64,000 nt of DNA from an uncultured Rhodobiaceae bacterium (GCA_937907245.1 CALCUM010000003.1:559501-623500), one strand, 5' to 3'. Counted from the first letter of the stretch, positions 9,121 to 17,951 are shown. Notes: generated by a model not told the origin, from the letters alone. Numbers and translations are program-made.

Positions 9121-10308
9121 ATGAACCGACCCGTGAGTAAGGCGCAGACAAAAAACGATTTGGGCGAAACAGTGCTGTTTAAAGGCGCTGCGCTAAAACT
9201 CGACTGCGGCACCGCTTTAGAGGATATCGAAATTGCCTTTCGCACCTATGGCCAGCTCAACGCTGAAAAAACCAATGCGATTTTAATCTGTCACGCCCTC
9301 ACCATGGATCAGCACGCCGCCAGCGAAAACCCGCTGAGCGGAAAACCTGGCTGGTGGATTGACCTCATCGGCGCGGGAAAAATTATCGATACCGATAAAT
9401 ATTTTGTCATCTGCTCCAATGTGATTGGAGGGTGCGCTGGCTCCACGGGCCCGCAAAGCCTAAAACCTGACGGCTCCGGCCCCTATGGCACAGACTTCCC
9501 CGTGCTGACCATCGGCGACATGGTGCGCGCGCAAACTCTGCTCATCGACCATTTTGGTATTGATAGTTTGTTTTGTGTTTTGGGCGGCTCTATGGGCGGC
9601 ATGCAAGCGCTGGAATGGGCCGCAACCCATCCTGAGCGGGTGTTTTCGGCTGTCCCGATTGCGGCCTCGACCCGCCATTCCTCTCAAAACATCGCCTTCC
9701 ACGAAGTCGGTCGCCAAGCGATTATCGCCGATCCACACTTTTTGGGCGGGCGTTATTATGAAACCGACGAGCGCCCCCGCAAGGGCTTGGGCGTGGCGCG
9801 GATGGCGGCGCATATCACCTATTTGTCGGAAACCACTTTGCAGCAAAAGTTTGGCCGTAACTTGCAAGACCGCGAGGCGGTAAGCTATGGCTTTGATGCC
9901 GATTTCCAAATTGAAAGCTATCTGCGCCACCAAGGCATGACTTTCGTCGAACGCTTTGATGCCAATAGCTATCTTTATATCACCCGCGCGATGGACTATT
10001 TCGATCTTGCGGCCGACCATGGCGGCAATTTGGCCGCTGCTTTTGAAGGCACGAAAACGCGGTTTTGCGTCATGTCTTTCACCAGCGACTGGTTGTTCCC
10101 CACTTCGGAAAGCGTGCAAACCGTGCGCGCCCTCAACGCGGCGGGCGCCAATGTCAGCTTTGTCGAAATTGAGAGCGACAAAGGCCATGATGCGTTTTTA
10201 CTCGACGAGCCAGAGATGCACGCCACATTGGACGGGTTTTTAAAATCTGCCGCCCAAGCCCGAGGCCTGACCGCTTCAGGCTCTGCCAAGGAGGCTAAAG
10301 ATGATTGA
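9121..10308 (+). CDS. metX: Homoserine O-acyltransferase (MetX)
   Basis: Activates homoserine by O-acylation (acetyl or succinyl; the sequence alone does not settle which) for methionine synthesis. It is a 395-residue alpha/beta hydrolase-fold enzyme. [14 protein letters not shown] (154-167) is the nucleophile elbow with Ser157; SFTSDWLFP holds the acid and [11 protein letters not shown] the catalytic histidine. AAGAGG directly abuts the ATG at 9121, so a GTG at 9133 is a possible alternative start with 12-nt spacing. It overlaps metW by 8 nt, the standard metX-metW pair. I looked for a SAM-II type leader upstream and did not find one. Confidence 0.95.
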   Translation: MNRPVSKAQTKNDLGETVLFKGAALKLDCGTALEDIEIAFRTYGQLNAEKTNAILICHALTMDQHAASENPLSGKPGWWIDLIGAGKIIDTDKYFVICSNVIGGCAGSTGPQSLKPDGSGPYGTDFPVLTIGDMVRAQTLLIDHFGIDSLFCVLGGSMGGMQALEWAATHPERVFSAVPIAASTRHSSQNIAFHEVGRQAIIADPHFLGGRYYETDERPRKGLGVARMAAHITYLSETTLQQKFGRNLQDREAVSYGFDADFQIESYLRHQGMTFVERFDANSYLYITRAMDYFDLAADHGGNLAAAFEGTKTRFCVMSFTSDWLFPTSESVQTVRALNAAGANVSFVEIESDKGHDAFLLDEPEMHATLDGFLKSAAQARGLTASGSAKEAKDD

Positions 10309-10939
10309 TCCCAAAGCCGCCGCGCATGGCAATCTGGCAAGCTCGCGCATCGACCTTCAGCTCATCGCCAATCGGGTAGAGCCTGGCACCAAAGTGTTGG
10401 ACATCGGCTGCGGCGACGGCGCCCTGCTCGACCTATTGGTCAGCGACCGACAGGTCGATGCGCGCGGCCTTGAATTGAGCCAAAAGGGTGTGAACGCCTG
10501 CGTGACGCGTGGGCTTTCGGTGGTGCAAGGCAATGCCGATACAGATTTATCGTATTACCCAGACAATGGGTTCGACACGGTGATTTTGAGCCAGACGTTG
10601 CAAGCCACGCAAAAGCCACTGGAAGTGCTGAGCGAAATGGCCCGCATTGGCGAGCGCCTTATTGTCTCGATTCCTAATTTCGGCCATTGGCGCGTGCGCC
10701 TCGACCTTTTGCTCAACGGACGGATGCCCATCACAGGGTCTTTGGCGGCAAGCTGGTATGAAACGGCGAATATTCATTTATGCACCCTGCGCGATTTTAC
10801 CGATCTCGTAGACCAAATTGGGCTGCGGGTAGAGAGTTGCATCACCCTATCTAATGGGCGGGCAAGCGAGATAGCTGGCAAGCCGAGCGCGCGGCATAAT
10901 CTACTGGCCCAGCAAGGGGTTTTTGTTTTAAGCCGCTAA
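10301..10939 (+). CDS. metW: Methionine biosynthesis protein MetW
   Basis: 212-residue class I SAM-dependent methyltransferase-fold protein. Motif I is [12 protein letters not shown] (32-43), followed by the family's VQGNADTDL and the [10 protein letters not shown] stretch. MetW is needed with MetX for homoserine acylation in several bacteria, and the 8-nt overlap with metX supports a shared complex. Whether it methylates anything is unknown. It is convergent with a methyltransferase gene on the minus strand only 3 bp away, without an obvious terminator. Confidence 0.94.
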   Translation: MIDPKAAAHGNLASSRIDLQLIANRVEPGTKVLDIGCGDGALLDLLVSDRQVDARGLELSQKGVNACVTRGLSVVQGNADTDLSYYPDNGFDTVILSQTLQATQKPLEVLSEMARIGERLIVSIPNFGHWRVRLDLLLNGRMPITGSLAASWYETANIHLCTLRDFTDLVDQIGLRVESCITLSNGRASEIAGKPSARHNLLAQQGVFVLSR

Positions 10940-10942
10940 GTC

Positions 10943-11692
10943 CTAATTTGTCTTTGGCGATAAAGCGGGACGCGGTACCCCAAGGCCGCGGCGAGCCCGC
11001 GCTTGGCGGGCGCGCTGAACCGACAAAGGTGCAGGCACTTGTTTAATTGCTTCGATAAGCCAAACGCCACCCAATTGCGGCAGAATAAAACTCACCATCC
11101 GTTCGGCTCTCCGAAGGCTTTGCATGGCGCGCACGGGCAAGCTTGGCGGCAACATGAGAGCGGGCTGCATTTGTGCGGGCACAAAGCCGGTGCGGCGCAA
11201 GGTCTGGGTTAACTGGCGGCGCGAAAACGGACGCCCTGCGCCAAAAGGGGTCACATCGCTGCGGGCCCAAAGTCCACGTCGATTGGGAACCATAAATAAG
11301 GCCCGACCATTGGGTTGCAGCACCCGCCAAGCTTCATCCAACACGCGCTCCACATGATTGGCCGCCTCCAGCCCATGCATCACCAGCAGGCGATTGACGC
11401 TATTGTCGCGCACTGGCCAATAGCCTTCGTGGCCCAATATAGTGGGTTTTCGCGAGCCCGTTATGCCATCTTGCGCCAGCACGCCTTGTTGTTGCGGCAT
11501 CAGCAAATGCCAATGTGTGCTGGGCCAAAGTGGTGCTACCAAAGGGCTGGCATAGCCATAGCCTAGCACCACGTCATCTTTGCCAGCTGGACTTGGCCAA
11601 ATATGATTTATCCGCTCGCACACAACGCTTTGCACTTGGCGCCCCAACGGGCTTGCATAAAATTCTGCCAGATCCGTAATATCCACGGCCAT
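10943..11692 (-). CDS. SAM-dependent methyltransferase-like protein
   Basis: 249 residues, a divergent class I methyltransferase fold. The glycine-rich motif I is poorly conserved (DDVVLGYGYASPL takes its place). The later WRVLQPNGRALFMVPNRRGLWAR stretch (motif III region) and GRPFSRRQLTQTLRRTGF are clear and match the type that sits head-to-head with gloB in alphaproteobacteria. Substrate unknown; the C-terminus is Arg-rich. It is divergent from gloB with 115 bp between them, an arrangement that may share a promoter region. Confidence 0.75.
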   Translation of the reverse strand: MAVDITDLAEFYASPLGRQVQSVVCERINHIWPSPAGKDDVVLGYGYASPLVAPLWPSTHWHLLMPQQQGVLAQDGITGSRKPTILGHEGYWPVRDNSVNRLLVMHGLEAANHVERVLDEAWRVLQPNGRALFMVPNRRGLWARSDVTPFGAGRPFSRRQLTQTLRRTGFVPAQMQPALMLPPSLPVRAMQSLRRAERMVSFILPQLGGVWLIEAIKQVPAPLSVQRARQARARRGLGVPRPALSPKTN

Positions 11693-11807
11693 GAACTATT
11701 CCTATAAATCTCATTTTTAGTGCCGCGATAAAATTTCCACTCGCGCGCTTTGCCACTATAGGTATAAATGAACTTATAGGGAAAAATCCAATTCGAAGGA
11801 GCGCATT

Positions 11808-12578
11808 ATGGCCAGCATAGAAATTGTTCAAATCAATTGCCTCAGCGATAATTACGGTTATCTGGTGCATGACCCAGAAAGTGGCGAGACCGCCTGTATC
11901 GATACGCCAGAAACCGAGCCCCTTTTGCGCGAGCTGAACGCGCGCGGTTGGTCCCTGACTTATATTTGGAACACCCATCATCATTATGACCATGCGGGCA
12001 ATAATTTGGAAATTCAGCAAAAGACCGGCTGCAAGATTATCGGCCCGGCTGGCGAAGCAGATAAAATCCCCGGTATCAACACAGCCGTCGATGATGGCGA
12101 TAGCGTTTTTCTGGGCGCCCATCGCGCGGATGTCTTGAACGTTGGCGGCCATACGCTGGGCCATATTGCTTATCATATGGAGAGCCAAGACGCGGCTTTT
12201 GTCGGCGACGCTTTGTTTGCTTTGGGCTGCGGGCGCGTGTTTGAAGGCACCATGGCGCAAATGTGGGACAGCTTACAAAAGCTCAATGCCCTGCCCGATG
12301 GCACGAAAATTTATTGCGCCCATGAATATACAACCGCCAATGCCGCCTTCGCCGTCACCATCGATCCGGACAATGAAGATTTACAAAAGCGCGTCGCCGA
12401 AATTGCGGCTTTGCGAGCTGAAAACCGCCCCACCGTGCCGACCGAGATAAGTTTGGAGCGCGCGACCAATCCGTTTTTGCGCGCCACCAATGCGGCCGTG
12501 CAGGCGCATCTGGGCATGAGCGGCGCCTCGGCCTTGGATGTATTTAGCGAAATCCGCGCCCGTAAGGATAATTTTTAA
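11808..12578 (+). CDS. gloB: Hydroxyacylglutathione hydrolase (glyoxalase II)
   Basis: Hydrolyses S-lactoylglutathione to lactate and glutathione in methylglyoxal detoxification. 256 residues with a metallo-beta-lactamase fold: NTHHHYDHAGNN (55-66) gives the dinuclear metal site, GGHTLGHIAY the next histidine, and GDALFALGCGRVFEG the bridging aspartate. CAHEYT and the C-terminal RATNPFLR substrate-contact helix are family-specific. AAGGAG precedes the ATG by 7 nt. Its stop overlaps the next ATG by 1 nt. Confidence 0.96.
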   Translation: MASIEIVQINCLSDNYGYLVHDPESGETACIDTPETEPLLRELNARGWSLTYIWNTHHHYDHAGNNLEIQQKTGCKIIGPAGEADKIPGINTAVDDGDSVFLGAHRADVLNVGGHTLGHIAYHMESQDAAFVGDALFALGCGRVFEGTMAQMWDSLQKLNALPDGTKIYCAHEYTTANAAFAVTIDPDNEDLQKRVAEIAALRAENRPTVPTEISLERATNPFLRATNAAVQAHLGMSGASALDVFSEIRARKDNF

Positions 12579-13027
12579 TGGCGCCTGTCGATAGAGACAA
12601 AAGCCTCGATGGGCTATCTATCGACGACTTGCGCGCGCGCCTCAATCTGGCGCCGCCCAATGAAAATGCGCTCGGGTCGCTTTTAGACGCCCACCATGCG
12701 CTTTTGCTTTTGCCCGTCGGCGAGATTATTGCTTGGCAAAATTACGGCGGGCCTTTGAATTTTAGGTTTATCGCGGGCGCCCCGGCCGCTTTGTCTTGGT
12801 CGTCCGATGGCCATGACGCGCAAGCTGCCCATTTGGGATCCGCTGCCCATTTACACCAAAAACCAGAAGTGGCCCTAGACAGCGAGACTTGGTTCACCAG
12901 CGAGACGCTGGGCACTTGGACGTTGCTCCAAGTGGCCTCCCCAACCCCTCTGGCCGCGCTGACTTGTGAGAAAGCGGCTGACGATTGGTTTCCAAAACCA
13001 CGCCCGCCCCAAGGCTCGAAGTCATGA
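12578..13027 (+). CDS. Degenerate DUF985 (Cupin_5) family protein
   Basis: 149 residues. The pattern LLPVGEI-IAW...GPLNFRFIAGAP-ALSWSSDG (from about residue 47), then LGTWTLLQVASPTP...ADDWFP, follows the order of DUF985 cupins (LLPxGExSxWHRxxxDEVWHFYxGxPL...LGxWTLVxxxVxPxF...W.P). The histidine, aspartate and glutamate that bind metal in that family appear replaced (QN and PLNFRF where HR and DEVWHF are expected). This suggests a protein that has lost the metal site but kept the barrel. It is coupled to gloB (1-nt overlap) and to pabB (4-nt overlap). Function unknown. Confidence 0.6.
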   Translation: MAPVDRDKSLDGLSIDDLRARLNLAPPNENALGSLLDAHHALLLLPVGEIIAWQNYGGPLNFRFIAGAPAALSWSSDGHDAQAAHLGSAAHLHQKPEVALDSETWFTSETLGTWTLLQVASPTPLAALTCEKAADDWFPKPRPPQGSKS

Positions 13028-14505
13028 GCGCGCCCTCTCTCCTGCGGTATGTTCATCCCAATGGGCCCATCATCGAGGAGATAGATTGGGTCGATAGCGA
13101 GGCTGCGTTTTTGCCCTATGGCGACGAACCTGGCGCGCTATGGCTCGATAGCAGCGATGGCGAACATCATACCGCTCGCTATAGTTTCATCGCGCGCGCG
13201 CCTTACACCACTTTGAGCGTGCAAGCCTGGCAAGCGCTAGAAGGCTTTAGCGCTCTCGACGCCCAGCTTCGCCAGTGGGATGGCCTATGGGAAGGCTTGC
13301 CGAGCGAAATAGACGCCGTGCTGCCGCCATTTCGCGGCGGAGCGGCGGGTCTATTCGGCTACGACTTGGCCTATGGGCTAGAAGATTTACCTGCCAATGA
13401 AACGCCTTTTGCCGTCGATGAGTTGCGCGTGCCAGCCATGGTGCAAGGGCTCTATGCCACTGTTTTGGCTTTTGACCATGTGGCGCGGCGCAGCTTTATT
13501 ATTGCCACAGGCCTGCCCGAAACCAATGCGGCCGCGCGCAGCGATGCGGCCCATGCCGCCATTGAGCAATGGAAACAAAACTTGCTGGGCGTGCCAAGCA
13601 GCGTTTTACCCGCTCCCGCCACGGCACCCGATTTGGCAACGCCACTGGTCAGTAATTTTTCGGCCGAGCGGTATCAAAAAAGCGTGGCCGCCACGGTAGC
13701 ATCCATTCTAAACGGGGATATTTTTCAGGCCAATTTGGCGCAATGTTTTAGTGCCACGCTGAACGCAACCGATACGGTGTTTGATTATTATCGTCGTCTG
13801 CGGCGAGAGAGCCCGGCGCCTTTCGCGGCCTTTGCGCGCTTTGACGGATTTGCGCTGGCTTCAGCTTCGCCGGAACGGTTTTTGCGTGCCGAAAATGGCG
13901 CCATCGAAAGCCGCCCCATAAAAGGCACGGAGGCGCGCGGGCGCTCGGATGCAGAAGACAAAGCCATCGCCGAGCGCCTTTTAAACAGTGAGAAAAATCA
14001 GGCTGAAAACGTGATGATTGTCGATTTGCTGCGCAATGATTTAGCCAAATCTTGTGCCGATCATTCCGTGAAAGTGCCTGAGTTATGCGTGCTAGAAAGT
14101 TTTTCCAATGTGCACCATTTGGTCTCCACCGTGCGGGGTACGCTGGCGGCGGGCAAAACACCTTTAGACGCTTTAAAGGCCAGTTTCCCCGGCGGCTCGA
14201 TTACCGGCGCGCCGAAAATTCGGGCGATGGAAATTATCGCCCAAAGCGAAAGCTGCCGACGGGGGCCAAGTTATGGCAGCCTCGGCTATATTGGCTTCGA
14301 TGGGCGGATGGATAGCAATATTATTATCCGCACGGCGATTGTGAAAGACCGCGCCATCCGCTTTCACGCCGGCGGCGGCATTGTGGCCGATAGCCAGCCC
14401 GAGGCGGAATATATCGAGACCTTGAATAAAGCGCGGGGCCTGATGGCAGCGCTTGGCGTGCAGCGCATAGAATTATCCGAGACACAGGAGGCCGCGCGCG
14501 GATGA
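13024..14505 (+). CDS. pabB: Aminodeoxychorismate synthase component I
   Basis: Makes 4-amino-4-deoxychorismate from chorismate and ammonia for folate. I choose the ATG at 13024, which overlaps the previous stop as ATGA; an upstream in-frame start at 12985 would extend far into the cupin gene. This gives 493 residues. The chorismate-binding domain shows SASPERFL, ESRPIKGTEARG (PIKGT at 298-302, the PabB rather than the TrpE form), NVMIVDLLRNDL and FPGGSITGAPKIRAMEII. An Anth_synt_I N-terminal domain precedes it. It is followed by pabA (4-nt overlap) and pabC, a complete p-aminobenzoate operon. Confidence 0.95.
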   Translation: MSAPSLLRYVHPNGPIIEEIDWVDSEAAFLPYGDEPGALWLDSSDGEHHTARYSFIARAPYTTLSVQAWQALEGFSALDAQLRQWDGLWEGLPSEIDAVLPPFRGGAAGLFGYDLAYGLEDLPANETPFAVDELRVPAMVQGLYATVLAFDHVARRSFIIATGLPETNAAARSDAAHAAIEQWKQNLLGVPSSVLPAPATAPDLATPLVSNFSAERYQKSVAATVASILNGDIFQANLAQCFSATLNATDTVFDYYRRLRRESPAPFAAFARFDGFALASASPERFLRAENGAIESRPIKGTEARGRSDAEDKAIAERLLNSEKNQAENVMIVDLLRNDLAKSCADHSVKVPELCVLESFSNVHHLVSTVRGTLAAGKTPLDALKASFPGGSITGAPKIRAMEIIAQSESCRRGPSYGSLGYIGFDGRMDSNIIIRTAIVKDRAIRFHAGGGIVADSQPEAEYIETLNKARGLMAALGVQRIELSETQEAARG

Positions 14506-15083
14506 TTGTCGTCATCGACCATTTTGATAGTTTCGTCGAAACCTTGGCACGCTATGTGCGCGAGGCAGGGCACAAGACTTTGGTGATGCGCCAAAACGCC
14601 AGCGTCGAAGATGTGCTGGCCGTCGCCCCCAGAGCAATTATTCTATCGCCGGGGCCGGGCGGGCCAGACACCACTGGCGTGTCGCAAGACTTGCTGGCCG
14701 CCTTGCCCGATAACGTGCCCGTGCTTGGCATTTGTCTTGGCCACCAAACCTTAGCGGCACACCTTGGCGCGACCATCGGTAAAGCTAAAGAACCGCGCCA
14801 CGGCAAACCCTCCGACCTTACCCATAGCGGCCATTGGTTGTTTGACGGTATCGAAAGCCCGTTTCAAGCTGGGCGATATCATGCGCTGATTGTCGAGCAC
14901 CTACCAACCGACTGCCAACAGATTGCCAGCAGCCAAGGCGGCGAGATTATGGGTTTTGCGCATAACACACGCCCGCTCTATGGCCTACAATTTCATCCAG
15001 AATCTATTTTAACGCCGCAAGGGCGTTCCATCTTGGAGAGCTTTCTCAACCATCTGCCTAGCCAAAAGGCGGACGCCGCATGA
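14502..15083 (+). CDS. pabA: Aminodeoxychorismate synthase component II (glutamine amidotransferase)
   Basis: 193-residue class I glutamine amidotransferase that supplies ammonia to PabB. The catalytic triad is visible: nucleophile C78 in GICLGHQTLA, and the histidine and glutamate in LQFHPESILT. The oxyanion loop SPGPGGPDTTG (49-59) is normal. In some bacteria this subunit also serves anthranilate synthase; no trpE or trpG lies in this window, so a dual role is possible. It overlaps pabB and pabC by 4 nt each. Confidence 0.94.
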   Translation: MIVVIDHFDSFVETLARYVREAGHKTLVMRQNASVEDVLAVAPRAIILSPGPGGPDTTGVSQDLLAALPDNVPVLGICLGHQTLAAHLGATIGKAKEPRHGKPSDLTHSGHWLFDGIESPFQAGRYHALIVEHLPTDCQQIASSQGGEIMGFAHNTRPLYGLQFHPESILTPQGRSILESFLNHLPSQKADAA

Positions 15084-15901
15084 AGCAAGTTTGGGTCAAT
15101 GGCGAGTTAAAACCAGCCGACACCGCGCTATCGGCCGACGACCGAGGCTTGCTGTTGGGCGAAGCGGTGTTTGAAACCCTATTGGTCAAAAACGGTGTGC
15201 CGCAATTCTGGGACGCGCATCTGGCCCGCTTGCAACACGCAGGCACCGCCTTCCACATGCCCCTGCCCTATTCGGCAGACGCCCTCAAACAGGGGGTTGT
15301 AGATTTGCTCGAAAATCAGACGCCAACAGATCGTCGCGTTTTACGCATTACCCTCACAGGCGGCAGTGGCGGTCGTGGGTTGGTAGCGCAAAAAACTAGC
15401 TCGCCAACCTGTCTGATGCACATAGGCCCAGCACCCGAGCGCCCTGCGGGCTTGCGGTTATGGGTCAGCGATTACTTACGCCTTGCCACACCTAAGCCCC
15501 ATAAAACCAATGCTTACCTAGATAATATTATGGCGCGCCGCCAAGCTTTGGCCGCAGGCGCCGATGAGGCGCTTTTGCTTAACCAGCATGGCCGTGTGGC
15601 CAGTTGCGCAGCCGGTAATCTGTTTGTGCAAATTGGCAAGCAATGGGTAACTCCACCCGAAAGTGAAGGCGCTTTGGCGGGCATTATGCGCGCCCAGCTT
15701 ATCCAGATGGGGCCCGCAGCGGGTTTTGATGTTGTGGAGGGTTTGCTAGACCCCGATTTAATATCGCGGGCCGATGGGCTATTTGTGACCAATAGCGTGA
15801 CCGAAATTGTCGCCGCCAGCCTATCTGGCGACGTCAGCGAGGCACAAAAAAAACAGGGCCACGCATTATGCGAAGCCCTGCCTCAATTCTCAAAATTCTA
15901 A
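15080..15901 (+). CDS. pabC: Aminodeoxychorismate lyase (fold-type IV PLP enzyme)
   Basis: Cleaves aminodeoxychorismate to p-aminobenzoate and pyruvate. 273 residues: DRGLLLGEAVFETLLV (21-36) is the family N-terminal motif, K142 in PHKTNAYLDNIMARR is the PLP lysine, and GADEALLLN...ASCAAGNLF is the cofactor-binding segment. Branched-chain or D-amino-acid aminotransferases share this fold, but the operon with pabB and pabA fixes the assignment. Its final codons contain, on the other strand, the probable terminator of rpmF (15846-15880). Confidence 0.93.
   Translation: MKQVWVNGELKPADTALSADDRGLLLGEAVFETLLVKNGVPQFWDAHLARLQHAGTAFHMPLPYSADALKQGVVDLLENQTPTDRRVLRITLTGGSGGRGLVAQKTSSPTCLMHIGPAPERPAGLRLWVSDYLRLATPKPHKTNAYLDNIMARRQALAAGADEALLLNQHGRVASCAAGNLFVQIGKQWVTPPESEGALAGIMRAQLIQMGPAAGFDVVEGLLDPDLISRADGLFVTNSVTEIVAASLSGDVSEAQKKQGHALCEALPQFSKF
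15846..15880 (-). terminator. Intrinsic terminator of rpmF, inside pabC
   Basis: Read on the minus strand: CAGGGC, an inner CGCA-TGCG pair, then GCCCTG, followed immediately by eight T residues (15846-15853). This is the strongest terminator geometry in the region. It sits 27 bp past the rpmF stop and entirely within the pabC coding sequence. Confidence 0.8.
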
Positions 15902-15906
15902 AGCGC

Positions 15907-16086
15907 TTAGTCTTTCGGCGTCATTACCTGACGACCGCGATACATGCCGCTTTTCAAATCCACATGGTGTGGACGGTGCAACTCACCGCTGTCCGGGTTT
16001 TCAATGTAAGTCGGACGCGAAAGCGCATCGGCAGAACGGCGCATGCCGCGCTTGGAAGGTGTCGTTTTTCGTTTTGGAACGGCCAT
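15907..16086 (-). CDS. rpmF: 50S ribosomal protein L32
   Basis: 59-residue ribosomal protein. It begins [22 protein letters not shown], the conserved L32 N-terminus, and ends in GRQVMTPKD. It lacks the zinc-binding CxxC pairs of some other bacterial L32 proteins, as usual in alphaproteobacteria. AAGGAGA lies 7 nt before the ATG. It is convergent with pabC (6-bp gap). A possible promoter (TAGACG, 17 bp, TATATA on the minus strand) lies at 16122-16150 and the terminator lies within pabC, so it is probably a single-gene unit. Confidence 0.96.
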   Translation of the reverse strand: MAVPKRKTTPSKRGMRRSADALSRPTYIENPDSGELHRPHHVDLKSGMYRGRQVMTPKD

Positions 16087-16121
16087 GGCTCGTCTCCTTC
16101 ATAAATCTCTAAGTGAGGCGT

Positions 16122-16150
16122 TATATACGCCACAAACTCGCGCCCGTCTA
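16122..16150 (-). promoter_or_regulatory. Possible rpmF promoter
   Basis: On the minus strand, TAGACG (16145-16150) and TATATA (16122-16127) are separated by 17 bp, each matching four of six consensus positions. The putative start point lies about 28 nt before the rpmF start codon. Prediction by eye only. Confidence 0.35.
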
Positions 16151-16181
16151 GCGCAAATCCATAAACCCTATAGGCTTGGCG

Positions 16182-17285
16182 CTAAGGCTTGGAAACCCGC
16201 CAAATCTTGCCATTCTCGCCTTCCGACAGAATATACAAAGCACCATCGGGGCCGGTACGAATATCGCGCAAGCGGTCGCCAATTTCGGTGAATAAAATCT
16301 CGCTACCTTGTGGCTTGGCCCCTGCCATATCGACCCGCACCGCATAGTTAAACACCAAAGACGTAACGAAAATATCGCCCTGCCAATCGCTAAATTGGCT
16401 ACCGCGATAGATGCTCATGCCGGAGGCGCCAATAGATGGCGTCCATTGCTGCAAAGGCTGCGTGGTGCCTTCATACTTGGTGTAGGGCGTAATGCGAGCG
16501 CCAGAATAATCAATTCCGTAAGAGGCAATCGGCCAGCCATAATTTTTGCCAGGCTCGATTAAGTTCAACTCGTCTCCCCCCCGCGGGCCATGCTCGGTCG
16601 AATAAATATTCTTGCGAACCGGATCATAGGCAATGGATTGCGGATTGCGATGGCCGTAGCTGTAAATCTCTGGCTGGGCCTGCTCGTCGGCGGCGAAAGG
16701 ATTGTCGGCTGGCACTTTGCCGCTATCGCTAACGCGCACGATAGAGCCAAAATGATTGCCTGTGTTTTGCGCTTGCTCGCGCAAATCAAAACCATCGCCA
16801 ACCGTAATCAGCAAACTATGGTCGGGCAGGAAAGCCATTCGGGCGCCGTAATGCACCAGACCATTTTTCTTCGGAGCCGCTTCAAATACGGTACTGACAT
16901 CTTCTAGAGCGGTGCCCGTAAAGCGACCGCGCACGACGCGAAGCGCGCTGGCCTCTGACGTGCCGACCGAAAGCGAGAGATAAACCCAACGATTGGTTTT
17001 GAACTCAGGATGGAGAACCACATCCATCAAACCGCCTTGGCCGCCATAAAGACTTTCTGGCACACCGCTAACTGGCGTTGCCACCAATTTGCCGTTTCGA
17101 ATAACCCGCAAGCGGCCAGGTAATTCTGTAACTAGCAGATCGCCATTCGGCAAAAAGGCCAGCGACCACGGGGTGTCTAACCCATCCACCAGTTCATCCA
17201 ACTGATAGTCTGTCGCCTTAGCGGGCGCTCCAAGGGTCATTGCAAATAGCAAACCCAATACCAAAGCCTGTCTTGTTGCACGCAT
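16182..17285 (-). CDS. PQQ-dependent soluble aldose sugar dehydrogenase-like protein
   Basis: 367-residue exported protein with a signal peptide (residues 1-24, cleaved near APAKA). The six-bladed propeller of the GSDH/YliI family is shown by DTPWSLAFLPNGDLLVTE, GGQGGLMDVVLHPEF, YSYGHRNPQSIAYD and STEHGPRGGDELNLI, the last two holding the PQQ and calcium ligands. It would oxidise aldoses in the periplasm if PQQ is available; no PQQ synthesis genes lie in this window. The last codon and stop sit in an imperfect 13-bp tandem repeat. It is divergent from a small membrane protein gene, with an 8-bp inverted repeat between them. Confidence 0.88.
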   Translation of the reverse strand: MRATRQALVLGLLFAMTLGAPAKATDYQLDELVDGLDTPWSLAFLPNGDLLVTELPGRLRVIRNGKLVATPVSGVPESLYGGQGGLMDVVLHPEFKTNRWVYLSLSVGTSEASALRVVRGRFTGTALEDVSTVFEAAPKKNGLVHYGARMAFLPDHSLLITVGDGFDLREQAQNTGNHFGSIVRVSDSGKVPADNPFAADEQAQPEIYSYGHRNPQSIAYDPVRKNIYSTEHGPRGGDELNLIEPGKNYGWPIASYGIDYSGARITPYTKYEGTTQPLQQWTPSIGASGMSIYRGSQFSDWQGDIFVTSLVFNYAVRVDMAGAKPQGSEILFTEIGDRLRDIRTGPDGALYILSEGENGKIWRVSKP

Positions 17286-17313
17286 ATTGATCTCTCCTCG
17301 TTAATTTCCTGCA

Positions 17314-17345
17314 CTATATTGGCTTTAGCGACAGTTGCAATATAG
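17314..17345. promoter_or_regulatory. Inverted repeat between divergent genes
   Basis: CTATATTG (17314-17321) and CAATATAG (17338-17345) are perfect complements 16 bp apart (24 bp centre to centre), between the divergent sugar dehydrogenase and membrane-protein genes. The right half overlaps a -35-like TTGCAA. The geometry suits an operator for a dimeric repressor; no regulator gene is adjacent. Confidence 0.35.
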
Positions 17346-17364
17346 GCGTCGCCTCCTCTATAAA
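17335..17364 (+). promoter_or_regulatory. Possible promoter of the 17392 membrane protein gene
   Basis: TTGCAA (17335-17340), 18 bp, TATAAA (17359-17364). The predicted start point would give a leader of about 20 nt containing the AAGGAG ribosome site. The -35 box overlaps the inverted repeat described separately. Confidence 0.4.
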
Positions 17365-17391
17365 GAAAACAGACTTTAAGGAGAAGTGGTA

Positions 17392-17850
17392 ATGGGCAAA
17401 TTCCTACCAACAACAGCGCAATGCTGTGGCTTTCTAGCTGGCTTGCTGGTGCTGAATATTATTGGCGCTGTGGTTTCAACGCAGTTTAATCTCGGGCACC
17501 TGTTGGCGCTAGGCGTCGACATTCCGTTCGGTATGCGCCTATCCACAACGTTTCACGATGTTTATAAAATGCAGCCTTTATTCGGGGTTATTTTCGGCGT
17601 TGGGTTTTTCATTGCTATGATGGTGGGGCATTTGATTGCTAAATGGGTCAAAATTTTACCCAATCTCGTCTTTGCGATTGCCGGGTTCGCCTCGATGCTG
17701 GTCACGCTTGTGTCTTTGACGGCCGCTTTTCAAATCACCGCTATTGGCGCCGCTCGCGAATGGGATGGCTTTATTAGCCTATGCCTCGTTGGCGCCTTGG
17801 CCGGATACGCCTATGCTTTGGTCAGCACACGCTTGAAAGTCACTGCATAG
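17392..17850 (+). CDS. Small four-helix membrane protein of unknown function
   Basis: 152 residues from the ATG at 17392, which is 8 nt after AAGGAG (17378-17383); a GTG at 17386 is too close to that site. Four hydrophobic stretches are visible: near residues 8-28, 58-79, 86-110 and 118-140, with a histidine-containing loop (TTFHDVYKM) between the first two. I do not recognise the family. It stands alone between the divergent sugar dehydrogenase and a strong bidirectional terminator, so it is probably monocistronic. Confidence 0.75.
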   Translation: MGKFLPTTAQCCGFLAGLLVLNIIGAVVSTQFNLGHLLALGVDIPFGMRLSTTFHDVYKMQPLFGVIFGVGFFIAMMVGHLIAKWVKILPNLVFAIAGFASMLVTLVSLTAAFQITAIGAAREWDGFISLCLVGALAGYAYALVSTRLKVTA

Positions 17851-17883
17851 CCCATAGAAATACAAAAGATAATCTGGCAAATA

Positions 17884-17918
17884 AAAAGGCCGCGCTCTCC
17901 TAGAAAGCGCGGCCTTTT
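17884..17918. terminator. Bidirectional intrinsic terminator
   Basis: AAAAGGCCGCGCT and AGCGCGGCCTTTT form a perfect 13-bp stem with a 9-base loop. The A and T ends give T-tracts on both strands, so it can end both the membrane protein transcript (plus) and the glcB transcript (minus). Confidence 0.9.
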
Positions 17919-17951
17919 GTTATGAAAAACCCGTAAGACTTATTGAGCGGC

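Noticed and set aside
9012-9245. N-terminal extension of chorismate mutase into the metX region
   Set aside because: The extra residues are not family-like and most would overlap metX; a start near 9011 gives the normal AroQ N-terminus.
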